Origin: a virus
DNA: 23,688 nucleotides
Strand: one strand, 5' to 3'
IMG/VR virus record: IMGVR_UViG_3300025168_000682
Location: 1 to 23,688 of that record
Shown here: piece by piece, positions 1 through 7,233 of the stretch
Position numbering within the stretch: the stretch's first letter is position 1
Layout: every line of letters begins with the position of its first letter
Program-made: the position numbers and the translations under genes
Notes under the pieces: generated by a model
What the model was told of the DNA's origin: nothing
The model's database searches: none
What the model saw: the letters and a program-made list of their open reading frames with translations, nothing else

Positions 1-1
1 A

Positions 2-58
2 GCAGCGTACAAAGATACTACTGGTTTTGTACATGAATTAGAGAAGGAGTCGGTATAA
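2..58 (+). CDS. C-terminal end of an upstream phage gene (partial)
   Basis: Frame 2 is open from the window edge and ends with TAA at 56-58. The last 18 residues read AAYKDTTGFVHELEKESV. The stop shares its final A with the ATG of the next gene (TAATG), a coupling junction used repeatedly in this genome. No function can be assigned from so little sequence. It could be chance, but the overlap and the absence of another candidate make a real gene end likely. Confidence 0.45.
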   Translation, partial: AAYKDTTGFVHELEKESV

Positions 59-219
59 TGGAATATTACGTTACTGTTAAAAATAATATCACGGGCGATG
101 TTAAAACGTGGACTCTAGAGGTGCCAGACTTAGTAACAAGTGTTACACAGTATATAGAACAAGAATTCTCTGAGGGTTTACTGGATTTTGATATTATTAT
201 GATTGAAGGTAGATTCTGA
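58..219 (+). CDS. Small hypothetical phage protein, 53 aa
   Basis: ATG at 58 is preceded by a strong ribosome binding site (AAGGAGT at about 44-50) and runs 53 residues to TGA at 217-219. The protein is acidic, starting MEYYVTVKNN and ending in a hydrophobic patch near FDIIMIEGRF. It has no Cys motif and no convincing membrane helix. It overlaps the upstream stop by one base and is followed by one base and then the ATG of the Cys-rich protein, so the two are probably translated together. I do not recognise the family. Small proteins of this kind are typical of early or middle phage operons. Confidence 0.65.
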   Translation: MEYYVTVKNNITGDVKTWTLEVPDLVTSVTQYIEQEFSEGLLDFDIIMIEGRF

Positions 220-220
220 A

Positions 221-376
221 ATGGGCAACAATCTAAAATGCGATATTTGCGAGATTAACGATCAAACAAACGAGACAGAATGCGGAACATTGATTTGCGA
301 ACAATGCGAGACAGACCATTGCAAGGTTTACTATTGCTCTGACTCTGGCGAGTCATGGATTATTTGGGAAGATTAA
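221..376 (+). CDS. Small Cys-rich zinc-ribbon-like protein, 51 aa
   Basis: ATG at 221 follows the previous stop by one base, and the frame ends with TAA at 374-376. Cysteines lie at residues 7, 10, 21, 26, 29, 34 and 39 with His33. There are two CxxC knuckles (C7-x2-C10 and C26-x2-C29), which suggests a small treble-clef or zinc-ribbon fold binding one Zn2+. The rest is acidic and ends SWIIWED. The start has no strong ribosome binding site of its own, so translational coupling to the gene before it is likely. It is the last gene before the terminator at 401-429. Its role is unknown; small zinc-ribbon phage proteins often act on host transcription or nucleases, but nothing here shows which. 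Confidence 0.6.
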   Translation: MGNNLKCDICEINDQTNETECGTLICEQCETDHCKVYYCSDSGESWIIWED

Positions 377-381
377 TTTTA

Positions 382-468
382 TTGATCACTTGTTCAATTA
401 AGACTCTGGTTTATTCTGGAGTCTTTTTTATTTGTTTACAGATATTTAATATTTGATCATTTAGTCAA
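382..468. promoter_or_regulatory. Two copies of a TTGA-N8-TCAA palindromic element flanking the terminator
   Basis: TTGATCACTTGTTCAA (382-397) and TTGATCATTTAGTCAA (453-468) match at 13 of 16 positions and each has inverted TTGA/TCAA ends. Their centres are 71 bp apart. A half-site, TTAGTCAA, recurs at 553-560. The size and symmetry fit an operator for a dimeric helix-turn-helix regulator. This is inference from the pattern only. Confidence 0.4.
401..429 (+). terminator. Rho-independent terminator closing the upstream operon
   Basis: AGACTC (401-406) pairs perfectly with GAGTCT (419-424). The stem can be extended inward by weak TGG/CTG pairs around a TTTATT loop. It is followed by a run of six T (424-429). 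It lies 24 bases after the stop of the zinc-ribbon-like gene and separates it from the terminase operon. Confidence 0.8.
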
Positions 469-471
469 AAT

Positions 472-487
472 TTTACCGTTTGGTAAA
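472..487. repeat. Perfect inverted repeat TTTACC-GTTT-GGTAAA
   Basis: Six-base arms TTTACC (472-477) and GGTAAA (482-487) surround a 4-base spacer. It lies 3 bp after the second palindromic element, inside the non-coding region. No T-run follows, so it is not a terminator on this strand. It could be an operator or replication-related site. Confidence 0.45.
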
Positions 488-539
488 TACTTAAGTTTTA
501 AAGCTTGTCTGGAGTGTGGGCGATTCGCTTGCCGAGCGC

Positions 540-668
540 ATGATTTTATTCATTAGTCAAGTAAATTTAAGTAGATTATCACGAATTGTTTCAATTGTTA
601 CAATACTCATCACTTTTTTATTTTTGGGGTTGATTTTTGCTGGGTCCCCTGATATTATACGCAGGTGA
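540..668 (+). CDS. Possible tiny single-span membrane protein, 42 aa
   Basis: ATG at 540 opens a 42-residue frame ending with TGA at 666-668. Residues about 17-36 (IVSIVTILITFLFLGLIFAG) form one strongly hydrophobic stretch flanked by Arg residues on both sides, as in a single-span membrane peptide. No ribosome binding site precedes the ATG, and the alternative GTG at 516 has GGAG too close to it. The surrounding DNA otherwise looks non-coding and A+T rich, which can produce hydrophobic chance frames. I keep it only as a candidate. Confidence 0.2.
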   Translation: MILFISQVNLSRLSRIVSIVTILITFLFLGLIFAGSPDIIRR

Positions 669-816
669 TTCGGTGGCAGGTGGTTTACCCCCACATCTAT
701 AACATAAAAAAATTACTTTCCTCTATTGGCTACAACCAGAGCGTGTATTTACTAAAGTCACAACAAAAAAAGATTCGTTAGAAAACAACAACATAAAAAA
801 TAATTAAATTATCTAC

Positions 817-848
817 TGGACAAACTAAAAAAAATATCCCTATATAAT
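817..848 (+). promoter_or_regulatory. Weak candidate sigma70-type promoter
   Basis: A consensus -10 box TATAAT lies at 843-848. TGGACA at 817-822 resembles a -35 box, but the 20-bp spacer is longer than usual; reading TATATA (841-846) as the -10 gives 18 bp. In such A+T-rich DNA, TATAAT matches are expected by chance. Confidence 0.2.
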
Positions 849-941
849 AGTAAGAGCTATACTTAAGTATATAACATAAGTACATATTGATAATAATATA
901 AACTATCTAGTTATAATAAACTTAATAGTATTATTATTTCT

Positions 942-957
942 TTATGTTGTAACATAA
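942..957. repeat. Perfect inverted repeat TTATGTT-GT-AACATAA
   Basis: Seven-base arms at 942-948 and 951-957 are separated by GT. The right arm is the fourth copy of the AACATAA motif in this region (701, 790, 873, 951). It lies about 160 bases before the probable small terminase start and may be a protein-binding site. Confidence 0.4.
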
Positions 958-1114
958 GTTATTACTTAAGTTAGTAAAGGATACTGAGGTATCTGTAAAA
1001 CTTCAGAATCAAGTTTCCCCCTATTTAACCATGACAATCTACCACAAACATATAAGAGATGGTGTTGTGCCGATAAGTAGGGGGAGGCACTTTCAATCTT
1101 CCATAGGGACTAAA

Positions 1115-1555
1115 ATGAGTATCACAGACAAACTCCCATATAGTAATATGATAGCTAAGAGAGTTAGAGAGGGCATTCGTAAGGGTGTTGCCGTTAAGGA
1201 TATACTTGGTAGTATTCAGAAATACCAACATGCTCCCTCAAGTACAGCTACATTCTATAAACTATATGGAGAGGACATCTCAGAAGAGAAAGCAGCTATA
1301 GTGGGTGCAGTAGGAGATGTTGTAATCAGTCAAGCTTTAAGTGGTGACTTTAAGGCTGCTGAGTTGTTTCTACGTAGTAAGGGTGGTTGGTCACCTACAA
1401 CTACAATAAACGAGGTTGAGCAGCTAGAAGACCCAGATACTGATGAATCTGCTATAGACTCTCTTATGACTTTACTAGGTAAAAAAGATAGGACTATTTG
1501 TGAATGTGGCTCTGAAGAAGTCTGTAACTGCACAAGCACTAAGAGAGCTTCCTGA
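1115..1555 (+). CDS. terS: Probable terminase small subunit
   Basis: The 146-residue protein would recognise phage DNA and recruit the large terminase. It sits directly upstream of terL. Residues about 13-55 (AKRVREGIRKGVAVKDILG and following) look like a helix-turn-helix DNA-binding segment. Residues 60-92 form further helices ending in FLRSKGGW, and the tail is acidic. I chose ATG 1115 because GGGA lies at a plausible distance upstream and the compact domain begins there. An in-frame ATG at 1031 would add 28 residues but has no ribosome binding site. The C-terminus is odd: Cys129, Cys131, Cys137 and Cys139 form a CxC-x5-CxC cluster, and this part overlaps terL by 56 bases in another frame. 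The assignment rests on position, size and helix pattern, not on a clear family signature. Confidence 0.7.
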   Translation: MSITDKLPYSNMIAKRVREGIRKGVAVKDILGSIQKYQHAPSSTATFYKLYGEDISEEKAAIVGAVGDVVISQALSGDFKAAELFLRSKGGWSPTTTINEVEQLEDPDTDESAIDSLMTLLGKKDRTICECGSEEVCNCTSTKRAS

Positions 1556-2867
1556 TTCTGAAGTAGCTTCATTACTAAGTGAATTAGGACCAGTTAAAGC
1601 TGAAGAACTACAACACTCATGGGAGTTCTGGGCTAGACCTGAGCAACTTGAACCTGTCTCTAAAGATTGGAATACTTGGGTAGCATTAGCTGGTAGAGGT
1701 TGGGGTAAGACTAGAGCAGGTGCTGAGTGGGTAAGACACAGAGTTAAGAAGGGTGATAGGATCATCCATTGTGTTGCACCCACTAAAGGTGATGTAAGAA
1801 GGGTTATGGTTGAGGGAGACTCAGGTCTGCTCAATGTATGTTGGAAGGGTGATAAGACATATAGAGGAAAACACATTGGTTATCCTATATGGTCCCCCAC
1901 TAACAACAGTTTAACATGGGAGAATGGTGCTAAGGCAGTGTTCTTCTCAGCAGAAGACCCTGAGAGGTTAAGGGGTCCACAGGCTTATAGTGCATGGTGT
2001 GATGAAATCTGTGCATGGAGGAATGCCCAAAGTACTTGGGACATGCTTCAGTTTGGTTTACGTCTAGGTAAGCGTCCTCAAGTATTTGTAACGACGACAC
2101 CTAAAACAACCAAACTGATAAGAACTATACTAGATGATGATAAAACTACGATCAGCAAGGGTAGTACTTATGACAACTCTGCTAATCTTGCTGATACTTT
2201 TATCGACGCAGTCAGGAAGACCTACGAAGGTACACGCCTTGGGCGGCAAGAGTTATATGCTGAAATCCTTGATGAAGCGTCAGGCGCACTCTGGAACAGA
2301 AGTCTCCTAGCTAGTTGTGAGATTGACGAATCAGAAATACCTACTCTTAATCGTATTGTTGTAGCTATTGACCCAGCTATCACATCTAATGCTGAAAGTG
2401 ACATGACAGGGATTGTTGTTGCTGGTATAGATGTAAATGGACTAGCATACGTCTTAGAAGACCACACAGGAAGATATACACCTCAACAATGGGCATCTAA
2501 AGCAATAGAACTCTACAGAGATCACATGGCTGATAGGATTGTAGCTGAAAGAAATCAGGGTGGTGATATGGTTCGCCACACATTACACACAGAAGATGAA
2601 ACTGTCCCAGTAAAGCTCGTACACGCATCAAGAGGGAAGATGGCTAGGGCTGAACCAGTATCTGCACTATATGAACAGGATAAGGTTAGACACGTAAGGG
2701 GATTAAATGATTTAGAAGATCAGATGGTACAGTGGGAACCTCTAGGGTCCATAGGCTCACCAGACCGTCTTGATGCTTTAGTTTGGGCTATAACGGACCT
2801 CTCATTAAATGGCTACGCAAAACCTACACTAAAACTAGTGTACAGTAGCGCACAAGGACTTTCGTAA
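1500..2867 (+). CDS. terL: Terminase large subunit (ATPase and nuclease)
   Basis: The 455-residue protein is the packaging motor that cuts concatemeric DNA and pumps it through the portal. The ATPase motifs are clear: Walker A GRGWGKT at residues 65-71, Walker B ending in DE at 168-169 (AYSAWCDEI), and the TTTP coupling motif at 198-201. The RNase H-like nuclease follows with Asp291 (VVAIDPA), Glu350 (VAERNQGGD) and Asp422/Asp425 (SPDRLDALVWA). AERNQGGDMV and PDRLDALVWA are typical of the GTA-like Terminase_6 (COG5323) group. The start is GTG at 1500 inside the terS end, a 56-base overlap. The stop overlaps the portal start by one base. Length and motif set are complete. Confidence 0.96.
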   Translation: MNVALKKSVTAQALRELPDSEVASLLSELGPVKAEELQHSWEFWARPEQLEPVSKDWNTWVALAGRGWGKTRAGAEWVRHRVKKGDRIIHCVAPTKGDVRRVMVEGDSGLLNVCWKGDKTYRGKHIGYPIWSPTNNSLTWENGAKAVFFSAEDPERLRGPQAYSAWCDEICAWRNAQSTWDMLQFGLRLGKRPQVFVTTTPKTTKLIRTILDDDKTTISKGSTYDNSANLADTFIDAVRKTYEGTRLGRQELYAEILDEASGALWNRSLLASCEIDESEIPTLNRIVVAIDPAITSNAESDMTGIVVAGIDVNGLAYVLEDHTGRYTPQQWASKAIELYRDHMADRIVAERNQGGDMVRHTLHTEDETVPVKLVHASRGKMARAEPVSALYEQDKVRHVRGLNDLEDQMVQWEPLGSIGSPDRLDALVWAITDLSLNGYAKPTLKLVYSSAQGLS

Positions 2868-4207
2868 TGGTTAAGAAGCTCTCAGAAACAGAGGCCAAAC
2901 AAGTATTAGGTGTAGCTGGTGACAATACCTATAATGGGCAAATACGTGCTGATGAGTTCCTACCTGAGTTAAGGGGCCGAAAGGCCATACGTAAGTACCG
3001 TGAGATGAGAGATAACGACAGTACTATTGGTGCTGTTATGTACGCAACAGAACAAGTCCTTCGAGATGTTGATTTAAAGGTAGTACCAACTAATGATTCT
3101 TCAGAGGCTAAAAGAGAAGCTGAGTTCGTTGAGAGTGTTCTGCAAGATATGGATCACTCACTTGATGACCATGTTGCTGAAGCCCTTTCAAGTCTGTCTT
3201 ACGGCTTTGCGTGGTTTGAGGTCGTTTATAAGAGGCGTGAGGGTCCAAATACTAGGAATGATAAGAAAAGGTCTAAGTATTCTGATGGGCGTCTTGGGGT
3301 ACGTAAGATTGCTTGTCGTGCGCCTTGGACAATCTCTAGGTTTGAAGTAGATAGAAAAACAGGCGATGTATTAGGTATTTATCAAGATGTCTCAAGAATT
3401 AACAGTACAAGCTTCATCCCTACCAGAAAGAGTCTGTACTACAGAACTACCACTATTAACGGCGACCCTGCTGGTAGGTCTATTCTTAGGAATGCTTATA
3501 CCTCTTATGAGTACGTTAATAATTTACAATCTATCGAAGCGATAGCAGTTGAAAGAGAGCTTGCAGGTATTCCTGTTGCTCGTATCCCTGCTGAGTACCT
3601 ATCTAGTGATGCTACAGCTAATCAGAGTGGGTTCGTTAATAACTTACAACAAATCTTGCGAGATGTTAAATTTAATGAGCAAGGTTACATTATACTGCCT
3701 TCCGACACTTACCCTGATAAAGATGGAAGTCCTACCAACCAAAGACTAGTTGATGTAGAACTTATGTCTTCTAATGGCAGTCGTAATATAGATATTGATC
3801 CTGTGGTACGTAGGTATCAGCATGACATAGCTCGTTCAGTACTATCTGAATTTCTTATGCTTGGAGGTGGTTCCACTGGTTCCTATGCCCTCTCTAAGTC
3901 TAAGACAGACCTGTTCCTTCGTGCATTAGAGAGTTACATCCAAGCTATTGTTGATACCCTAAACAAACAGCTTGTTGAGAGGCTCTGGGAGTTGAACGGT
4001 CTGAATTATAACTTAATGCCACAAATTGTTGCTGGTGACGTTGCTCCACACGATCTACGTGAAATAGCAGCTTTCCTACGTAACTTGAATGGCGCAGACA
4101 TAAACGTAAGTAATCACCCAGAAGTGATACAAGACCTCATGGACATAGCTGAACTAAAGTATGATCCAGATATAAATGATAACGAAACACAACAGGAAAC
4201 TGAATAA
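2867..4207 (+). CDS. Portal protein
   Basis: The 446-residue protein would form the dodecameric ring at the capsid vertex that admits DNA and joins the neck. The N-terminal part (residues about 30-75, LRGRKAIRKYREMRDNDSTI followed by GAVMYATEQVLRDVDLKV) resembles DUF935 / Mu gp29-like portals. The central region includes the segment SLYYRTTTINGDPAGRSILR, in which a turn is followed by a G-x-S-x-L-R portal-like helix start. The C-terminal half is helical and ends in an acidic tail. It lies between terL (one-base overlap) and a small gene also joined by one base (TAATG). Size, place and sequence all fit a portal; the exact family is less certain. Confidence 0.88.
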   Translation: MVKKLSETEAKQVLGVAGDNTYNGQIRADEFLPELRGRKAIRKYREMRDNDSTIGAVMYATEQVLRDVDLKVVPTNDSSEAKREAEFVESVLQDMDHSLDDHVAEALSSLSYGFAWFEVVYKRREGPNTRNDKKRSKYSDGRLGVRKIACRAPWTISRFEVDRKTGDVLGIYQDVSRINSTSFIPTRKSLYYRTTTINGDPAGRSILRNAYTSYEYVNNLQSIEAIAVERELAGIPVARIPAEYLSSDATANQSGFVNNLQQILRDVKFNEQGYIILPSDTYPDKDGSPTNQRLVDVELMSSNGSRNIDIDPVVRRYQHDIARSVLSEFLMLGGGSTGSYALSKSKTDLFLRALESYIQAIVDTLNKQLVERLWELNGLNYNLMPQIVAGDVAPHDLREIAAFLRNLNGADINVSNHPEVIQDLMDIAELKYDPDINDNETQQETE

Positions 4208-4569
4208 TGGCAAGTTTAAATGATGATGTGTTTGATGATGGTTTGTCAGTACTAAGTTCTGCTACCACTCTCATTCATATAACCTCTCAAGAGGCTACTA
4301 CAAGAGCGCAAGCAGTTACTAACTACACACTAGGTAATGCATCAATTTCCATTGCTGCCCCCACAGATCGTTCTGGTGGTGGGCGTAAGGTTGTTGCACC
4401 AGCTATAAACGGTGCTTCAGTTACTGGCACAGGGACAGCTACACACTATGCTGTTGTTGATGGCACAAGACTATTAGCTGCTGGGGTTCTTACAGCCTCA
4501 CAAGCAGTAACAAGTGGAAATACTTTCTCCTTGACCACATTTGATATTGGTATCCCAGACCCAGCTTAA
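4207..4569 (+). CDS. Small beta-rich structural protein, 120 aa
   Basis: The ATG overlaps the portal stop (TAATG). The protein starts MASLNDDVFDDGLSVLSSAT, and then alternates Thr/Ser/Ala-rich beta strands (TGTGTATHYAVVDGTRLLAA, TSGNTFSLTTFDIGIPDPA). No membrane helix, catalytic motif or Cys is present. Proteins with this start and with the TSGNTFSLT.FDI ending occur in marine phage structural regions, to my recollection without a proven role. Position next to the portal and before fibre-like genes suggests a virion decoration or adaptor protein. The function is unassigned. Confidence 0.65.
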   Translation: MASLNDDVFDDGLSVLSSATTLIHITSQEATTRAQAVTNYTLGNASISIAAPTDRSGGGRKVVAPAINGASVTGTGTATHYAVVDGTRLLAAGVLTASQAVTSGNTFSLTTFDIGIPDPA

Positions 4570-4581
4570 GGTTAGACTATC

Positions 4582-7233
4582 ATGAGTAAGCTTTTCAACC
4601 GCGCAAAAATGACTACAACGACAACTGGCACAGGTAACTTGACGCTTGGTAGCGCGGAGGAAGGCTTTGTTACATTTGCAACGGCTGGCGTCGTAAACGG
4701 TGATGTTGTAAGATATTGCATCGAAGCTGAGAATGGCACTGATTTTGAGCTTGGTGAGGGTGTTTATACGGCTTCTGGCACAGTGCTTTCACGCCTAGAC
4801 GCAGACGTTCAACTAAGCTCGAACAGCAACAATCGCATAACTCTGGCGGCTGGTACACACAACGTATTTATCACGGCTGTTGACTCTGACTTCACGCAAG
4901 AAATGACCGTCACCGTTGCAGGTGGAAAGTTTGTCATCGACGGCACAAGCCAGCAAATTATCACGCTTGTTCCAAGTATTACCTATAGGCTAGATCAATC
5001 TGACAGTAGCAACAATGGGCATCCCTTATTATTGGCGAGTGGGGGCGCTGACGGTAGTACCTATCCCACAGGTGTTCGCACTGTCGGTACGGCTGGAACC
5101 GCTGGCAGTTATGTTCAGATTAAACTGGAGCAAGATGTGCCTGCAATCTGGTACAAGTGTTCAAATCATTCTGGCATGGGACAAAGCATTAATATTGCTG
5201 CGCCAGCCTCTGGTGCTGCGTCAGCGGTAGGCACACTCACTAAAACATTTTCTAATAATGAAGAAGCTACTATTACACTTACTGGCTCAATCAGCCCTGT
5301 TCCAAATGTTTCTGTCTTTAAGGAAATCGCTCAAGTTGGACTAAGTTCAAAAGGAAATTGGGATGTAAATAGCACGGCATCAAATTACACCAGACTAAAT
5401 GAAGCGACAGCCGTTACGCTTACCCCCTCAGCGGTTGGGTCAGGAACCTTTTCGCTTGGATCAGGGTCGTTTGCAGCCGCAGACATAGGAAAAACTATCA
5501 CTGGGAATGGCGGGGTTGCAGTGTTAACCAGCGCGGCTGGAGCCTATACGACTTCGACTAATTTTACCAATACAAACGCCATAGCTTCTGGAAGCTGGGA
5601 TATGTATGGGAGCGTTCCAAAGAGTGATGGTTCTGGCCTGACTATTAGTTCTTTTGATCAATCTGGCACTCAGATGAACGCTGGGACAGTAGCCTCTCCA
5701 AGTAACAACATATCGCAGCCAACCTACTTTGCTTCATATAATAATTCTGGCTATCAGTGGGAGGTCACTCATTTTATAGATGATGGTCTTACAGCATATC
5801 AACTTAGTGGCACGACCATAAAAAAATGGACTTTGTCTAGTGCGTGGGATATTTCAACCCTGTCGGTTGCCGCAAACTACACTGGCTTTCAAGCAGTGAG
5901 GGGTAACACTGCGATAGCATTTTCGGCCACAGGCGACAAAGTTTTTTATAGAGCAAACGACAAAAACACTTTGTTGGCTTATCCTCTTTCAACGAACTAC
6001 GATTTATCAACGGCAGGCACCGTCGTAACAAAAACTTTAAGCTATCAAGGGTCTAATTCTACAGATTCAATCGGTCAATACATCGACAACCCAACAATTA
6101 GTTCGACAGGATTAGATAATAATTGGTTTCAATTTTCTCCCGATGGCTTATACTTTGTGATGCACTGTTGGACTTCCAGCGGTGGCTTGATTCGTGGGAG
6201 CCTAAGCACGGCTTGGGATATTACCACACTTACTTTAAATCAAAGTCTTGCATCAGGTGCTTCTAGTTCCCCTGCTCAACCGAGAGTAAACAGATCAGGT
6301 GGTGGAGTCTCTAACAATAATGCCGCTGGAGTTTGGTTTTCTAACGATGGGAAACTTGTTGTCTGGAGTGATGGATCGGGTGTTTTATCGGGCTATCAGT
6401 ATAAATTTTCTACTGGATGGGATTTTTCGACGGCAAGCGTAACGACAAACGGTGGTTGGGCGCTTCCTGTTCCATCAGGCAATAGCGGCAGAGACAAGGG
6501 CTATCAGTCTTTATATATTGGTAAAAAAGCTAACAACGACATTGTTATGGTTGGTAGTGTGTTTCTGAACACTGCCGCCGCGTCTGGAATTGCGACAGGC
6601 GGTGAACAAGAAGTTGTGCGAAGTCATGTCATAGGTAACGATCCTAGGTCTACCTCAGGATTTCCCAACGGACAATATTTCCCAAGCGTAACAGCACCGT
6701 CAGGCCAAATTGACAGTAGTGCATGGACAGATATAAACTCTATGGTCGCTGACGAAGCTGCTGGTAGCGGAACACTAAATTATGCTCTCTCTACAGATAA
6801 TCATGTAACATGGAAAGTACTTCACAATACAAGCGGAACACGCTCAATCGTTAAAAATAACTCTGGCACATGGCAGATCAATACCAATGCCACCTACGGA
6901 TCAGAAACTTGGGCAAATGCTACTACTAACACTGAACTGGCTGCTCTCCAACAGGCTTTAGCCACGGCAAATAATCGCATGGACAAGACTCAATTAGACG
7001 CAGTGGCAGACGCCAATCAGATAGCTCTTGGTGATACACTTGACCTGATGATTGCCCCTTATATCACCAGTGGGACACCCCCTCTGAGTGATGGCGTAAC
7101 AATAAATTACGATGGGAGCGCATTAAATCGACAAGCAATTAACGGCACTGATTATCAAGCAGAATTTCCATCTGCAACAAGCGTAAAAATAAAGTCACTT
7201 GCTGCACAAAATCTCAAAGTGAGAGTGCTGTAA
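4582..7233 (+). CDS. Large fibre-like protein with cupredoxin-like module and propeller repeats, 883 aa
   Basis: Three regions can be seen. Residues 1-103 are a beta-rich module (LFNRAKMTTTTTGTGNLTLG; GVVNGDVVRYCIE) found at the start of many marine phage fibre proteins. Residues about 106-206 resemble a cupredoxin: GHP with His147, then WYKCSNHSGMG with Cys193, His196 and Met199, the order of type-1 copper ligands. Residues about 220-720 hold FSxDG-type propeller blade starts at Phe398, 447, 518 and 586, each followed by LSTAWDIST-like strands. The C-terminus (about 720-883) has a Ser/Thr-rich domain, a short helix (residues near 790) and a final strand NLKVRVL. No intramolecular chaperone or collagen repeats appear. 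Its DNA uses GCG, CGC and GGC more freely than its neighbours, hinting at separate acquisition. It is placed between portal and protease, so a head fibre or capsid decoration role is possible. Confidence 0.8.
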   Translation: MSKLFNRAKMTTTTTGTGNLTLGSAEEGFVTFATAGVVNGDVVRYCIEAENGTDFELGEGVYTASGTVLSRLDADVQLSSNSNNRITLAAGTHNVFITAVDSDFTQEMTVTVAGGKFVIDGTSQQIITLVPSITYRLDQSDSSNNGHPLLLASGGADGSTYPTGVRTVGTAGTAGSYVQIKLEQDVPAIWYKCSNHSGMGQSINIAAPASGAASAVGTLTKTFSNNEEATITLTGSISPVPNVSVFKEIAQVGLSSKGNWDVNSTASNYTRLNEATAVTLTPSAVGSGTFSLGSGSFAAADIGKTITGNGGVAVLTSAAGAYTTSTNFTNTNAIASGSWDMYGSVPKSDGSGLTISSFDQSGTQMNAGTVASPSNNISQPTYFASYNNSGYQWEVTHFIDDGLTAYQLSGTTIKKWTLSSAWDISTLSVAANYTGFQAVRGNTAIAFSATGDKVFYRANDKNTLLAYPLSTNYDLSTAGTVVTKTLSYQGSNSTDSIGQYIDNPTISSTGLDNNWFQFSPDGLYFVMHCWTSSGGLIRGSLSTAWDITTLTLNQSLASGASSSPAQPRVNRSGGGVSNNNAAGVWFSNDGKLVVWSDGSGVLSGYQYKFSTGWDFSTASVTTNGGWALPVPSGNSGRDKGYQSLYIGKKANNDIVMVGSVFLNTAAASGIATGGEQEVVRSHVIGNDPRSTSGFPNGQYFPSVTAPSGQIDSSAWTDINSMVADEAAGSGTLNYALSTDNHVTWKVLHNTSGTRSIVKNNSGTWQINTNATYGSETWANATTNTELAALQQALATANNRMDKTQLDAVADANQIALGDTLDLMIAPYITSGTPPLSDGVTINYDGSALNRQAINGTDYQAEFPSATSVKIKSLAAQNLKVRVL

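Larger units (their letters stand above)
377..1114. other. Long A+T-rich non-coding region before the terminase genes
   Basis: Apart from the terminator, the palindromes and one doubtful small frame, I see no gene in these roughly 740 bases. The first part (501-700) has short G+C-richer patches. The second part (about 700-1000) is extremely A+T rich. It contains AACATAA at 701, 790, 873 and 951 and the palindrome ACTTAAGT at 489, 861 and 964. The place, directly upstream of the small and large terminase, fits a packaging initiation (cos or pac) region combined with the late promoter. The function is inferred from position and repeats. Confidence 0.5.

Noticed and set aside
495-556. Cys-rich peptide frame (CLECGRFAC) or tRNA-like G+C patch
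   Set aside because: Too short, no start with a ribosome binding site, and no cloverleaf arms or TPsiC-like loop could be found.
1031-1114. Longer TerS start at ATG 1031
   Set aside because: No ribosome binding site upstream (pyrimidine-rich TTTCCCCC), and the extra 28 residues do not look like part of the helical domain. It cannot be fully excluded.
377-1114. CRISPR array or tRNA genes in the non-coding region
   Set aside because: Repeats are only 7-16 bases and irregular, with no constant spacers. No tRNA arm pattern is visible in the A+T-rich sequence.
1475-1876. 133-residue open frame on the minus strand over the start of terL
   Set aside because: It lies wholly opposite terS and terL, which have strong evidence, and its protein shows no family pattern; it is a shadow frame.
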